The position numbers were made by a program, and so were the translations under genes. Below, in pieces: positions 35,464-45,078 of a stretch of 64,000 nucleotides of DNA. The notes under the pieces were generated by a model that had not been told where the DNA came from, searched no databases, and saw only the letters and a list, made by a program, of their open reading frames with translations. Every line of letters begins with the position of its first letter. Position 1 is the first letter of the stretch. This DNA comes from an uncultured Elusimicrobiales bacterium (GTDB lineage: Bacteria; Elusimicrobiota; Elusimicrobia; Elusimicrobiales; Elusimicrobiaceae): NCBI GenBank assembly GCA_944324675.1, contig CALUXE010000003.1, forward strand, positions 1 to 64,000, given 5' to 3'.

Positions 35464-36060
35464 TTACTTCTCCTTATAATTGATAGCCGTAAGCACGGCC
35501 TTCGCCATATCCTTTGGATATGACGGCCAAAACTTCAATTCCGCGCCGTGGCTGTGAAGCACCAAGTGCGCGATATTGGCGAAAATCAAATGCATGGCCA
35601 TATCTTTGCCTTTTTTGCCAAGGCGCCCGGCTTTGCATTCCTTTTCCAATATGTCCGATATTATCGCCAAATTGACTTTCCTCATTGAAGCGAATCTCTT
35701 TTCCAACTCTGGATTTGACAGCAAATAACTGCTGACATGCACCACAAACGATAAGACCTCTTTGCGTTTTATATCTATAATGTATTTGGAAAATATAAAA
35801 GCCAATATCTCTTCCAGCGAGGCGCCGGTGTCCGCAAAGAGCTTTAATTTCTCGTTGTTAAGAATGGAAGAATCTTCTATCAAACTGTAACAAAGGTCTT
35901 CCTTATCCTTAAAATAATAATAAAGCACCGGCTTGCTTACGCCGCAGGCGTCGGCTATTTCCCGCATGGAAATATCTTTTAGGCCCTTCTCCGCCATAAG
36001 CATAAAGGCCGCTTTCTTTATTTTCTCTTTCATGTTTTCTTCGTGCTTTTTATCTTTCAT
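35464..36060 (-). CDS. TetR/AcrR family transcriptional repressor
   Basis: 198 residues. The N-terminal HTH spans about 15-60 (AAFMLMAEKGLKDISMREIADACGVSKPVLYYYFKDKEDLCYSLIE), the classic TetR DNA-binding domain. The C-terminal ligand-sensing domain is variable. It is first in the efflux operon, and a palindromic operator overlaps its own promoter, so it most likely represses itself and the pump. I use the ATG at 36060 (AGG 9-10 nt upstream); an in-frame ATG at 36033 is also possible. Confidence 0.93.
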   Translation of the reverse strand: MKDKKHEENMKEKIKKAAFMLMAEKGLKDISMREIADACGVSKPVLYYYFKDKEDLCYSLIEDSSILNNEKLKLFADTGASLEEILAFIFSKYIIDIKRKEVLSFVVHVSSYLLSNPELEKRFASMRKVNLAIISDILEKECKAGRLGKKGKDMAMHLIFANIAHLVLHSHGAELKFWPSYPKDMAKAVLTAINYKEK

Positions 36061-36067
36061 TCTTATT

Positions 36068-36083
36068 TACCTACCGGTAAGTA
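36068..36083 (-). promoter_or_regulatory. TetR operator overlapping the efflux operon start site
   Basis: A 16-bp near-perfect palindrome, TACCTACC/GGTAAGTA (7 of 8 positions symmetric), lies directly downstream of the -10 box and covers the expected start of transcription. This is the position of an autorepression site for the TetR protein encoded 8 nt further on. Confidence 0.75.
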
Positions 36084-36084
36084 T

Positions 36085-36114
36085 ATTTTACAACAATACC
36101 GTTTTGAATGTCAA
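36085..36114 (-). promoter_or_regulatory. Promoter of the tetR-tolC-RND operon
   Basis: Perfect TTGACA (36109-36114), an 18-nt spacer and TAAAAT (36085-36090) on the minus strand. The operator begins one base after the -10. Confidence 0.8.
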
Positions 36115-36155
36115 AAAAACCGGCATCATACGACGAAAAATTCCCGGACAGAAAA

Positions 36156-36185
36156 AATATCCCGCTTTTTTCAAAACGGGATATT
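36156..36185 (-). terminator. glyA-mtnP terminator
   Basis: 9-bp stem AATATCCCG/CGGGATATT (36156-36164/36177-36185) with a 12-nt loop. On the minus strand it is followed by a T run. It separates mtnP from the efflux operon promoter. Confidence 0.8.
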
Positions 36186-36208
36186 CATATGTTTTCACCG
36201 CAAATTCT

Positions 36209-37054
36209 TTATTTAAGAATAAGCTCTATCTTTTTTAACTGCGCCTTGTTTACTTTCTTGTGCGGCGCGCATACTGAAGCATACATCGTTTCGCCGCAGG
36301 CTCCGCATCTTTTAAGTTTTGCTATAGCGGGAACGGCCGACAAGATAAGTTTCTTGGCGGAGATTTCATTCGTTTTCATAGTTTCGTTTACTTTCGCGGC
36401 GGTTACTTCCTCGCCTTCTTTCCAAGCGTCGAAATCCGTAACCATGGCGCAAAATCCATACGCCAAGCCCGCCTCGCGCGCCAATTTAGCTTCGGGGCAG
36501 CTGGTCATACCGATAAGCGCCCACCCCATCTTCCTGTGGAACTCGCTTTCCGCCTTAGTGGAAAAGGCTGGCCCTTCCATACACACCAATACTCCGCCTC
36601 GCGCGGATTTTATCTTCAGCTTTTTGGCTTGTTTGTGCAACTCGGCTTGGACGCACTCGCAAAATGGCTTCGCGAAAGAAACGTGCCCCACTATCCCGTT
36701 GCCGAAAAAGCTCTGCTCTCTGCCCGCGGTCTTATCGACAATCTGATCAGGGAACACCAAGGTTTTAGGCGGAAGATTTTCCTTCAAAGAACCTACCGCG
36801 CTGAAAGACAATATTATCCTCGCCCCCAATTTCTTTAGGGCGTAAATATTGGCCCGGTAAGGCACTTCCGAGGGTAAATAAATATGCTTCCTGTTATGGC
36901 GGGCCAAAAAGCCGACTTTAACGCCGCCTATTTCGCCCGTTATTATTTTGTCGGACGGATTACCGAACGGCGTTTTTACAGCCACTTCTTTTTTGTTCTT
37001 CATCTCGGCAAGATTATATAGCCCGCTGCCGCCGATGATGGCTATGTCTATCAT
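36209..37054 (-). CDS. mtnP: 5'-methylthioadenosine phosphorylase family (purine nucleoside phosphorylase PNP_UDP_1/MTAP)
   Basis: 281 residues. It opens with IGGSGLYNL and has the phosphate-binding [31 protein letters not shown], and the substrate region [43 protein letters not shown]. These are hallmarks of MTAP. It splits methylthioadenosine (a by-product of polyamine synthesis) into adenine and methylthioribose-1-phosphate. A deoxyhypusine-synthase-like polyamine enzyme lies two genes away. It overlaps glyA by 4 nt. Confidence 0.9.
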   Translation of the reverse strand: MIDIAIIGGSGLYNLAEMKNKKEVAVKTPFGNPSDKIITGEIGGVKVGFLARHNRKHIYLPSEVPYRANIYALKKLGARIILSFSAVGSLKENLPPKTLVFPDQIVDKTAGREQSFFGNGIVGHVSFAKPFCECVQAELHKQAKKLKIKSARGGVLVCMEGPAFSTKAESEFHRKMGWALIGMTSCPEAKLAREAGLAYGFCAMVTDFDAWKEGEEVTAAKVNETMKTNEISAKKLILSAVPAIAKLKRCGACGETMYASVCAPHKKVNKAQLKKIELILK

Positions 37055-38298
37055 AAGGCTTCTCCGTAAAGCGGAAATTGTTTAAGGAATTCTTTAACTT
37101 CATCCGATATTTTGGCCAGTTCCGCTTCGTTCTCGCAATTATTTATCGCCCTGTCGATAAAATTGGCGATTTTAATCATATCCGCCTCTTTCATTCCGCG
37201 GGTGGTTACCGCGGGGGTGCCCAACCTTATGCCGCTGGTTATCATAGGTTTTTGCGGATCATAAGGAATGGTGTTTTTGTTGCAGGTTATTCCCGCTTTG
37301 TCCAAGGCGGCTTCGGCCTGTTTTCCCGTTATATTCTTACTCCTTAAATCAACGCTTAACACGTGGCAGTCGGTGCCGCCCGCCACTATGCGGTAGCCCA
37401 AATTTTTCAAAGCAGCGCAAAGCGCCTGCGCGTTTAACTTAACTTGGTGCTGATAAACTTTAAATTCCGGTTTTAGAGCCTCCCCAAAGCATACGGCCTT
37501 GGCGGCTATTATATGCATTAAAGGCCCGCCCTGCGTGCCCGGGAAAACGGTGGAATTGACCTTCTTTAAGTATTTTTCTTTGCATAAAATAAGGCCGCCT
37601 CTTGGGCCTCTTAATGTCTTATGCGTGGTGGTGGTTACCAAATCGGCATAAGGTACGGGGGAAGGATATTCCCCGGCCGCGATAAGCCCCGCGTAATGGG
37701 CTATATCGCAAACCAAAAACGCGCCGACGCTGTCTGCTATTTGTCTTAAACGCGCCCAATCGAAAATCCTGGAATAGTTCGACGCGCCCGCCATTATCAG
37801 CTTGGGCCGAGTGGCCAAGACTGTTTTAGCAGCTTCGTCATAATCTATTTCTTCGGTGTCTTGGCGGACGTTCATCTCAACTATCTTAAAATACTTGCCG
37901 CTGAAGTTTAAGGGGTGGCCGTGCGTCAAGTGCCCGCCGTGCGACAAGTTTAAGCCTAATACCGTATCTCCCGGTTCTATCAGGGAAAGATAAGCCGCTA
38001 TATTGGCCTGCGTTCCGCTGTGGGGCTGCACGTTGGCGCCTTCCGCTTTAAAAAGTTCCTTTGCTCTTTCTATGGCCAATGTTTCAACTTTGTCCACGAA
38101 CTCGCAGCCGCCGTAATATCTTTTGGAGGGATACCCCTCGGCATATTTGTTTGTCAGTATGGAGCCCTGCGCCTGCATTACCGCGGGCGAGGCAAAGTTT
38201 TCCGACGCGATCAGCTCTATCCTGTTTTGCTGGCGGTCGTATTCCTCCATAATGGCGTTATAGACGGCGGGGTCTTCTTTCTTAATGGCTTCGTACAT
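37051..38298 (-). CDS. glyA: Serine hydroxymethyltransferase
   Basis: 415 residues, full length, PLP-dependent fold type I. Conserved [20 protein letters not shown], the YYGGCEFVD region, [12 protein letters not shown], and the PLP-lysine motif [15 protein letters not shown]. It converts serine and tetrahydrofolate to glycine and methylene-THF. The ATG at 38298 is preceded by GGAGG. A start 4 codons upstream at 38310 would overlap that site. First gene of glyA-mtnP. Confidence 0.97.
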   Translation of the reverse strand: MYEAIKKEDPAVYNAIMEEYDRQQNRIELIASENFASPAVMQAQGSILTNKYAEGYPSKRYYGGCEFVDKVETLAIERAKELFKAEGANVQPHSGTQANIAAYLSLIEPGDTVLGLNLSHGGHLTHGHPLNFSGKYFKIVEMNVRQDTEEIDYDEAAKTVLATRPKLIMAGASNYSRIFDWARLRQIADSVGAFLVCDIAHYAGLIAAGEYPSPVPYADLVTTTTHKTLRGPRGGLILCKEKYLKKVNSTVFPGTQGGPLMHIIAAKAVCFGEALKPEFKVYQHQVKLNAQALCAALKNLGYRIVAGGTDCHVLSVDLRSKNITGKQAEAALDKAGITCNKNTIPYDPQKPMITSGIRLGTPAVTTRGMKEADMIKIANFIDRAINNCENEAELAKISDEVKEFLKQFPLYGEAL

Positions 38299-38340
38299 AA
38301 AAACCTCCAAAAAATTTACAAGTTTTCCATTATTATTTAA

Positions 38341-38346
38341 TATAAT
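38341..38346 (+). promoter_or_regulatory. -10 box for the deoxyhypusine-synthase-like gene
   Basis: TATAAT at 38341-38346 in the AT-rich gap between divergent glyA and this gene. AGGAGA about 10 nt before the ATG at 38385 is the ribosome binding site. The -35 is weak (TTTACA at 38315-38320, spacer 20). Confidence 0.45.
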
Positions 38347-38384
38347 TATTATAAGAAATTATAGCATAGGAGAACACAGAGAAA

Positions 38385-39470
38385 ATGGAAAAAAAGACGC
38401 AAAAAAGTTTCCTGAACGAAACCATAAAACATATAGACATCAAAAAACACAACGTAGTAAAATTAGTTGACGATATGGCCGATATGGCTTATACCTCCAG
38501 AGATTTAAACCGCGCCGCTAGCATTTACGACAAAATGCTTAAGGATAAAAATTGCTGCATCTTCGTCTGCATCGCGGGCTCCTTAATTTCCGCCGGCCTT
38601 AAAAAAATGATTGTAGATATGATTGACAACAATATGGTTGACGCCATTATTTCAAACGGCGCCAATATCGTAGACCAGGACTTTTTTGAAGCTTTGGGTT
38701 ACAAACACTATAAAGGCGATCAGCACTACGCCGACGATAACCTCCTGCGCGAATTGCATATAGACAGAATTTACGACACCTACATCAATGAAGATGAACT
38801 TAAAGTCTGCGACGAGACGGTAAAAATCATCGCCGACAGCCTCGAACCCAGGCCTTACTCCTCCAGAGAGTTCATCTACGAAATGGGCAAATGGCTCGAT
38901 AAAAACAAAAAAGGCAAAGACAGCGTAATCTATCACGCTTACAAGAAAGGCGTGCCCATATTCGTGCCCGCTTTCTCGGACTGCTCCGCCGGGTTCGGCT
39001 TTGTGGCCCATCAGACGGAACATCCCGAAGCCCATGTCTCTTTGGACAGCGCAAAAGACTTCCTCGAACTTACCAAAATCAAAATCAATTCCAAAGACAG
39101 CGGCCTTTTAATGTTCGCCGGCGGCGTTCCCAAGAACTTTGTACAGGATACCGTCGTCGCTGCGGAAATACTCGGCGCCGATACGCCTATGCATAAATAC
39201 GCGGTGCAAATCACCGTCGCCGACGAAAGAGACGGCGCCTTATCAGGCTCCACTCTTAAAGAAGCTTCCAGCTGGGGCAAAGTTTCCACCTCTTTGGAAC
39301 AGATGGTATACAGCGAAGTCACCCTCGCCGCTCCTTTGATTGTCGGCTACGGCTACCATAAGAAAAACTGGAAGAACAGAAAACCTAAAAATTACGCAAA
39401 ATTCTTACAGGACGAAGACAAGAAAAACGCGGCCCTCGCAAAGAAGAAATGCCGCCCCTGCAAGAAATAA
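38385..39470 (+). CDS. Deoxyhypusine synthase-like protein
   Basis: 361 residues with the deoxyhypusine synthase fold: NAD-binding segments CIAGSLISAGLKKM, AIISNGANIVDQDFFEALG and MFAGGVPKNFVQDT. The active-site Lys context ASSWGKV places Lys299 where human DHS has its catalytic Lys. Eukaryotic DHS modifies eIF5A, which bacteria lack. Bacterial homologues are thought to use putrescine and make homospermidine, so a polyamine role is likely. The C-terminal tail is Lys/Cys-rich (KKKCRPCKK). The next gene follows after 13 nt. Confidence 0.88.
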   Translation: MEKKTQKSFLNETIKHIDIKKHNVVKLVDDMADMAYTSRDLNRAASIYDKMLKDKNCCIFVCIAGSLISAGLKKMIVDMIDNNMVDAIISNGANIVDQDFFEALGYKHYKGDQHYADDNLLRELHIDRIYDTYINEDELKVCDETVKIIADSLEPRPYSSREFIYEMGKWLDKNKKGKDSVIYHAYKKGVPIFVPAFSDCSAGFGFVAHQTEHPEAHVSLDSAKDFLELTKIKINSKDSGLLMFAGGVPKNFVQDTVVAAEILGADTPMHKYAVQITVADERDGALSGSTLKEASSWGKVSTSLEQMVYSEVTLAAPLIVGYGYHKKNWKNRKPKNYAKFLQDEDKKNAALAKKKCRPCKK

Positions 39471-39483
39471 TAACTCAAAATAT

Positions 39484-40305
39484 ATGAAAAAGTTATTTCT
39501 GTGTTTAGTTTTGCTTGCCTGCCCGATAGCTTTCAGCTTCGGGCAGTTGAGCGTTTCCGGCGTCGCCGGGAACAATGATTATTCCGCGGTAAGGGCGAGT
39601 TATAATCTTTCTCTGCCTTTAACGCCCCTGTCCATTACGCCAAAATTCGCCATGTACGAACAAAACGGAATGAACACTATGTATCAATACGGCCTTGCCG
39701 CAAACGTCACTACGCCGTTTTATGACCTGCTTGAAGTAGGCGCCGAAGGCGGATACACCCCAAAAGCAAACGACTATTCCAATTACTTCTGGGACGTGCA
39801 CGCCGCGCTCAGCCTGCAAAACTTTCTGTTTAAGGTTATCCCTCTTGAGGAACTAAAAGCGGGTTTGGGGTACAAGACCATATACCACTCCTTCTATTCG
39901 CCCGACACCGACGTTACCGAACAGGATATTTATATGTTCTTGTATCAGAAGACCGGCGGTTTTGACGCATCGCTGACTTATACCAAGGCTTTGGATTTCT
40001 CCGGAGATAAAGTAGGCGTTCCGCTTTGGCTTGATATCCCCGGTTTCACCGCCGTATACGAAGGATATTTGGACTATTCCTTAAGCTTGGACGCCGGATA
40101 CACATACAAGTTTATCCGCCCCTATGCGGGATATACGTTTATTAAAACGGACAATTATCCCTCCACCGATACGGCAAGGCTGGGTGTGATACTCAATGTA
40201 TTTATGGTTGACGTCAATGCTTCGGTAGAGTGGTTTAACTTCACTCAAAATACCGGAGATAGACAGACGTTCTTCTCTTTAACGGCGGGTGTTTCAATAT
40301 TATGA
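39484..40305 (+). CDS. Predicted outer membrane beta-barrel protein
   Basis: 273 residues of no family I recognise. A clear Sec signal peptide (KKLFLCLVLLACPIAFSFG, cut near residue 20) is followed by alternating aromatic/polar strands (YSAVRASYNLSL, LDYSLSLDAGYTYKF, PYAGYTFIK) and a C-terminal strand [11 protein letters not shown]. All fit a small outer membrane barrel. It may be cotranscribed with the upstream polyamine gene (13-nt gap) and overlaps the next gene by 4 nt. There is no Shine-Dalgarno of note. Confidence 0.6.
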   Translation: MKKLFLCLVLLACPIAFSFGQLSVSGVAGNNDYSAVRASYNLSLPLTPLSITPKFAMYEQNGMNTMYQYGLAANVTTPFYDLLEVGAEGGYTPKANDYSNYFWDVHAALSLQNFLFKVIPLEELKAGLGYKTIYHSFYSPDTDVTEQDIYMFLYQKTGGFDASLTYTKALDFSGDKVGVPLWLDIPGFTAVYEGYLDYSLSLDAGYTYKFIRPYAGYTFIKTDNYPSTDTARLGVILNVFMVDVNASVEWFNFTQNTGDRQTFFSLTAGVSIL

Positions 40306-40736
40306 GCATAACCGAACAGAGCAAGGCTTTATCTCTTATGCTGCTGACGCAGAGGATAATCCTCGCTCTTTCGTTCCTGTTTTTGGCAATAGGCGAAACT
40401 TTACACTTAAACGCCTTCGTCCAAAACGGGATAGACATAGGCTTGCCATACGCCAGGATACTTTGCACCGCCGCGGTAATAGCGACTTTTATAGCGGCGC
40501 TGTTTATTATGATGGGGCTTTTCTTTAGGGCCTCAAGCGTTATAATGGCGGTAATTACTTTGTTTTCGGGCTTCTTCTTTTTCGCGGGGAGCTTCAACAA
40601 AGTGAATATCGTGGGCACGCTGTTCGCGCTTGCTCTGCTCTCGGGCTTTATAATAATTGGCGCGGGCAAATGGAGCCTGGATTCCTACCTCAAAAAGAAA
40701 AGGGAAAAAGAGAATAAAAGAATCTTATTCAGATAA
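40302..40736 (+). CDS. DoxX-like small integral membrane protein
   Basis: 144 residues with four predicted membrane helices (about 15-33, 48-70, 75-98, 100-122) and a basic C-terminal tail ([14 protein letters not shown]), which fits a cytoplasmic end. The size and topology resemble the DoxX family, but no signature residue proves it. It shares 4 nt with the barrel gene and ends at a strong terminator. Confidence 0.5.
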   Translation: MSITEQSKALSLMLLTQRIILALSFLFLAIGETLHLNAFVQNGIDIGLPYARILCTAAVIATFIAALFIMMGLFFRASSVIMAVITLFSGFFFFAGSFNKVNIVGTLFALALLSGFIIIGAGKWSLDSYLKKKREKENKRILFR

Positions 40737-40741
40737 AGAAG

Positions 40742-40768
40742 CCCCCGATTTGTTCGGGGGTTCTTTTT
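40742..40768 (+). terminator. Terminator after the DoxX-like gene
   Basis: CCCCCGA/TCGGGGG (40742-40748/40754-40760), a 5-nt loop and TTCTTTTT. Just after it, TTGACC (40767-40772), 17 nt and TATAGA (40790-40795) form a likely gpmA promoter. Confidence 0.88.
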
Positions 40769-40816
40769 GACCCTTTTCTTTCCCGTTTTTATAGACTATC
40801 TTTTAAAGGGGGAATT

Positions 40817-41560
40817 ATGAAAAAAATAGTCTTAATCAGACACGGCCAAAGCCAATATAATCTTGAAAACCGCTTTACCGGGTGGTACGACTGCCCGCTC
40901 AGCGAGCAAGGCGTATCGGAAGCGAAAAAAGCAGCACGCCTGCTCAAAGAAAACGATTTTATGTTTGACGCGGCTTATACCTCGCTGCTTAAAAGAGCGA
41001 TAGACACCCTTAATATTATACTTTCCGAACTTAATCAAGAATGGATACCCGTAAACAAAAGCTGGCGCCTTAACGAGAAACATTACGGCGCTTTGCAGGG
41101 CCTGAACAAAAAACAAACGGCCGAGAAATACGGGGAGGAGCAAGTCCGCTTATGGCGGCGCGGCTTTGCCGTGCGCCCCGCTCCGCTTGACGCAAACGAC
41201 GAGCGCTCCCCCTTTAAAGACAGGCGCTACAAAAATGTCCCCCGCCAATATCTCCCCTTAACGGAATCTTTAAAGGACGCCATAACGCGATGCCTGCCCT
41301 ATTGGCAGGGAGAAATTTTCCCCTCTCTAAAAAGGAACCGTCAGATAATCGTCGCCGCGCACGGCAACAGTTTAAGGGGGATAGTAAAATATTTAAAGAA
41401 TATAAGCGATGAAGATATTTCCTCTTTTAATTTGCCGACCGCCGTACCTTACGTCTTTGAATTTGACGACAATTTAAATTACGCGCGGGATTATTTCTTG
41501 GGTGACGAGCGGGAAATAAAAGAACTCATGCGCCAAGCGGCAAACCAAGGCGTAAAATAA
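40817..41560 (+). CDS. gpmA: 2,3-bisphosphoglycerate-dependent phosphoglycerate mutase
   Basis: 247 residues. The phosphohistidine motif is [20 protein letters not shown] (His9), with the conserved [22 protein letters not shown] and the second catalytic His in [14 protein letters not shown]. It interconverts 3- and 2-phosphoglycerate in glycolysis. The ATG is preceded by AAAGGGGGA. Single gene with its own promoter behind the preceding terminator. Confidence 0.97.
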   Translation: MKKIVLIRHGQSQYNLENRFTGWYDCPLSEQGVSEAKKAARLLKENDFMFDAAYTSLLKRAIDTLNIILSELNQEWIPVNKSWRLNEKHYGALQGLNKKQTAEKYGEEQVRLWRRGFAVRPAPLDANDERSPFKDRRYKNVPRQYLPLTESLKDAITRCLPYWQGEIFPSLKRNRQIIVAAHGNSLRGIVKYLKNISDEDISSFNLPTAVPYVFEFDDNLNYARDYFLGDEREIKELMRQAANQGVK

Positions 41561-41639
41561 TTTTATGGGACTTTATATCCCTAAAACTTAGGCCTTTATG
41601 CCCTTGTTTCGTAATATAGGAGTAATGTATTCTATATTT

Positions 41640-43175
41640 ATGAGGATACTCCCCTATTTCGCAGCTTGCGTCTTTTTGATTTCAGGCGGCATTCCCGCCT
41701 GGGCGCTTGCGCACGCGTTGGATTATTCTCAAGACGAGAATAAGGTCTTCGCCATAGATCTCATAGCCGCTAAACAACCTCTAAGATACGAGATAGAAGA
41801 CCCCCTAAACCCATCAAACAATTATCCTATTCCAGGCGATTATCAAAAGTGGTTTAATAACGTATTAGACAGACTAGATGACAAACGCAAAAAAGAAATC
41901 TCTGGCATAATCGATATTTTGGAATTTGGCGCAAGCGACGCGGCCTATATATCAGACGCGCAAAACCCGCAAATAACATTCCATTTCAAAAAAACCATTG
42001 AAGATATTTACGCCAGCTGCATATACGGCGCGCTGGCATGCTTTAATTTCAGTTCAAACAAAATGCATATTTACGCTTTAACACCCAACGAAAAAACCTC
42101 GTATTATACAAATTTGGTGCATGAAATCGGCCATTCTCTTAGAATGGAAGACCTATACGACGAGCAGCTGCTGCCAAGCGCAGGGGAATACGGTTCGGGC
42201 GTAAAAGCGTCGATAATGTCCCACCATAACCGCCTAACCTGCGACGATGCCGACGCCATCGTAAACGCCGTTTATTTGGCAAAGAAATTGGCTGACCCTT
42301 CTTGGCCCGATTTGCAATTTACCTCTTTCTGTAACCAAAACGTAAGTTATAGAAACGCGCGCCAGAAAGACAGGGCCCCCTTAATAATAAACTATGAAGG
42401 GACAAGAACGATTTATACTTATTGCAAAAACGGAGAAGTAAAAAGCATAACGCAAATAACTCCTTCCAACTACGACAACTTGGTTAAAACTCTAAAAGAA
42501 CCGGCGCAATGCCAAAGCGTCCCTTTGCCTTTATCCTCTTTAAGCCCCAACCCAAAGGAAGCTTACCGCACGGTGGATTTTAAAACGGGTGAAATATTGT
42601 CTTGCGGCTCCGCGCAGACCCCTCAAAACTTTGAAGAAAAAATCTTTTATATACCCATACCAGACAGCGGCGGGTTGTATATTCAGGTAAAAACGGACGG
42701 GAAAGACATTCCCGCCTACATAAAGATCAAGGACGGCAAAGACCAACTGCTTTATCTCTTCGCTTATCTCAAAGAGGGCTACAATTTGGTATATGACTCC
42801 TATCTTTCCGGCAAATTTATACCCTCCTACTCGGCCACCTTATTTATATATGACAGGAAAAACAAAAGCAATTATTATGTATATGGGGAAGATTCTTGGA
42901 AAGGAAAACATTGCCAAGCACCTAAGCGGAAATGCGAAAAAATGAGCTCCCTTTTGGCAAAGTATGCCGGCGAACTGTCGTACAAAGAGGGCTTGATATA
43001 TCCTTATTTCGGCGGATTTCCCGACGGCTCCCCCAAAAAGAACATAGCGGACGCTTCTTCTTGGGAGAACTTCCTGTTGCGAAATTATCCGCCGCAAACC
43101 GTCTTCCTTGAGGAAGTAAAACAAGATTTAAAATCGATAATTAAATCTTGGAAGCAAATTAAATCCCCCTTTTAA
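41640..43175 (+). CDS. Secreted metzincin-like zinc metalloprotease, hypothetical
   Basis: About 511 residues, no known family. A signal peptide (RILPYFAACVFLISGGIPAWALA) precedes a catalytic region with HEIGHSLRMED (codons from 42120): two His and a Glu as in HExxH, with Asp in the third-ligand position. About 30 residues later SIMSHH resembles the metzincin Met-turn. The following 300 residues are strand-rich and hold several Cys, likely disulfide-linked. I chose the ATG at 41640 for the signal peptide and a -10-like TATTCT 6 nt upstream. ATGs at 41625 and 41598 are in frame and possible. It is convergent with comEC. Confidence 0.7.
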   Translation: MRILPYFAACVFLISGGIPAWALAHALDYSQDENKVFAIDLIAAKQPLRYEIEDPLNPSNNYPIPGDYQKWFNNVLDRLDDKRKKEISGIIDILEFGASDAAYISDAQNPQITFHFKKTIEDIYASCIYGALACFNFSSNKMHIYALTPNEKTSYYTNLVHEIGHSLRMEDLYDEQLLPSAGEYGSGVKASIMSHHNRLTCDDADAIVNAVYLAKKLADPSWPDLQFTSFCNQNVSYRNARQKDRAPLIINYEGTRTIYTYCKNGEVKSITQITPSNYDNLVKTLKEPAQCQSVPLPLSSLSPNPKEAYRTVDFKTGEILSCGSAQTPQNFEEKIFYIPIPDSGGLYIQVKTDGKDIPAYIKIKDGKDQLLYLFAYLKEGYNLVYDSYLSGKFIPSYSATLFIYDRKNKSNYYVYGEDSWKGKHCQAPKRKCEKMSSLLAKYAGELSYKEGLIYPYFGGFPDGSPKKNIADASSWENFLLRNYPPQTVFLEEVKQDLKSIIKSWKQIKSPF

Positions 43176-43177
43176 TC

Positions 43178-43198
43178 CCCTTGTTAAGGGCTTCCTTT
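43178..43198 (+). terminator. Weak terminator after the metalloprotease gene
   Basis: Short stem CCCTT/AAGGG (43178-43182/43186-43190) followed by a T-rich stretch. Weak but correctly placed between convergent genes. Confidence 0.4.
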
Positions 43199-43212
43199 TA
43201 GGGGCCGTATCC

Positions 43213-45078
43213 TTAATTAAACCGCGTAAAAACCCCTTCATAGCCGTAGGCTTTCATATTAGCGGAAAAATCATACCCTTTAAATCGAAAACTTAAATTA
43301 TCGCTTTTTACAGGCGTATATTTTTCGCCGTTTTTACCGTAATACCAGGCGCGCTCTACGTACACTGCGCAATGTTCTTCCCCAGCGCTAATCGGATAAA
43401 TCTCCGCCTCGCTTCGGGCTATAATCGCGGCCGCGGCGGCGGGCATATCGCCTTGCGGCAGATACAGCTTCTTTATTTTTATACCCTCGATATCCGTCAG
43501 AGCGTACAAAGCGCTTTTATATCTGCTTGAAGCGAAAATGCAGTCTATCTCTTTAGATCCCGAGGAAAGCACGGCGGATTTAAGCGTTTTGGGGCTTACC
43601 CCAGCCCCCACTACTATTACCTTCCCATTCTCTTTAACGAACAAAGAATAGTTATAGCGCCCCTTAAGAACGGCTGTTATGTCATCGTTCGTAAAGAAAG
43701 CGTGGAGCAAAAACAACGCGCACAGCGCTCCGCATAAGCCAAAAAATCTCTTTTTGTTTTTAAACAGCGGGAAGTTAAATACGGCAAACAAAGCCGCATA
43801 ATAGGCTAGGACATATCCCGTCTTCCAAGCGGGCGCGGTTATACCCGCCAACGGCGTATTGGCGAAAGCCTCCACCAAAAAATTAAATATTACCAACAAT
43901 ATTTTTAATAAGAAACATGCCCCCTTAAATATAAAGGAAATATGCAAAAACGATACAAACCACAAAAGGAACGCCCCGCCCATTATCAATCCGCTTAAAG
44001 GAACCAAAAATATATTTGATAAAACAGCGGCAAAAGATATTTTGTGGAAACAATTCGTAAAAATAGGGAGCAAAGCAAGCTGCGCGCTTAAAGAAATAAA
44101 GAATAATTCAGCCGCCCAAGCGGCGGTTTTTGGCAGGCGCGCCGTAAAGTTAAAATTGCATACGAAATAGATAATGGCCAAAGTAGCCAAAAACGACATT
44201 TGAAACCCGACGTCAAAAATACTCTGCGGATTAAAAAGCAAAATCAGCAGAGCCGCTATTATAAAACCTTGCAGCACGCCGCTCTTTCGGCCCAAAAGCA
44301 AGCCCGCGGTGGCGGCGAAAGTCATAATATAGGCTCTTATCAAAGGGGCGTCCGCGCCCGCTATCAAAGTATAAAACAGCGCCGCGCTTAACGCCGCGAA
44401 AGCCGGCAGAAACCGCCCCGCGAAAAACAAAGAACAAAGGAAATACACCATAAGCGTGACAAACCCCACGTTTCCGCCCGAAGCCACCAAAAGATGTATC
44501 GCGCCGCTGTCTTGAAAGGCGGCGTAAAGACCCTTGTCAATATCGCCTTTCTCGCCTATGGCGATACCGCTTAGTATGGCCGAGAGATTGGCGTCAAAAT
44601 TTTCTGTAAAAACTTTAAGCATATCCGCGCGGATAGCGGATATAACACGCCAAAACAAAGAGGCTCTTTGCACGCTTTTCACTTCCCGCACGTCTATTTG
44701 GCTGAATATATGGCGCCGAGCCAAATAATTTTTCCAATTAAAGGAACCGTAATTGTCTTCCGAACGCACCTCGCCCAGAACACCCTGGACGGTCAATATT
44801 TCGCCTTTACCTATCGGAGGGCAGCCCTTACAATAGACATAAGCTCGCCCTTTCGTTCCTTCCCCGTTTACGCGAAGTATTTTGGCGCTAAAAACTTGTT
44901 TGTCTTTTCGGTTTGACGGATAAGAATCCGCTTTTATAACCATCTCTTGCGCGCGCGCCTCGGCAAGGAAAGAGGCGTCATCCTCCTTCGGTGAAGGTAT
45001 CGGCAAAAAGAGAAATAAAACTAAAGCGTAAATGATTAGTATTAAGAAAAGCGGCCTTTTGTAAAAGTCCGAAGTCAT
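43213..45078 (-). CDS. comEC: ComEC/Rec2 family DNA uptake channel
   Basis: 621 residues. N-terminal membrane segment and DUF4131-like soluble region (about 1-145), then the Competence domain with many membrane helices: LSAILSGIAIGEKGDIDKGLYAAFQDSGAIHLLVASGGNVGFV and the FNPQSIFDVGFQMSFLATLAI segment. The C-terminal extracytoplasmic part (about 470-621) is small and lacks a clear metallo-beta-lactamase HxHxDH motif. It would carry single-stranded DNA across the inner membrane. It overlaps recR by one base and is last in dnaX-recR-comEC. Confidence 0.92.
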   Translation of the reverse strand: MTSDFYKRPLFLILIIYALVLFLFLPIPSPKEDDASFLAEARAQEMVIKADSYPSNRKDKQVFSAKILRVNGEGTKGRAYVYCKGCPPIGKGEILTVQGVLGEVRSEDNYGSFNWKNYLARRHIFSQIDVREVKSVQRASLFWRVISAIRADMLKVFTENFDANLSAILSGIAIGEKGDIDKGLYAAFQDSGAIHLLVASGGNVGFVTLMVYFLCSLFFAGRFLPAFAALSAALFYTLIAGADAPLIRAYIMTFAATAGLLLGRKSGVLQGFIIAALLILLFNPQSIFDVGFQMSFLATLAIIYFVCNFNFTARLPKTAAWAAELFFISLSAQLALLPIFTNCFHKISFAAVLSNIFLVPLSGLIMGGAFLLWFVSFLHISFIFKGACFLLKILLVIFNFLVEAFANTPLAGITAPAWKTGYVLAYYAALFAVFNFPLFKNKKRFFGLCGALCALFLLHAFFTNDDITAVLKGRYNYSLFVKENGKVIVVGAGVSPKTLKSAVLSSGSKEIDCIFASSRYKSALYALTDIEGIKIKKLYLPQGDMPAAAAAIIARSEAEIYPISAGEEHCAVYVERAWYYGKNGEKYTPVKSDNLSFRFKGYDFSANMKAYGYEGVFTRFN

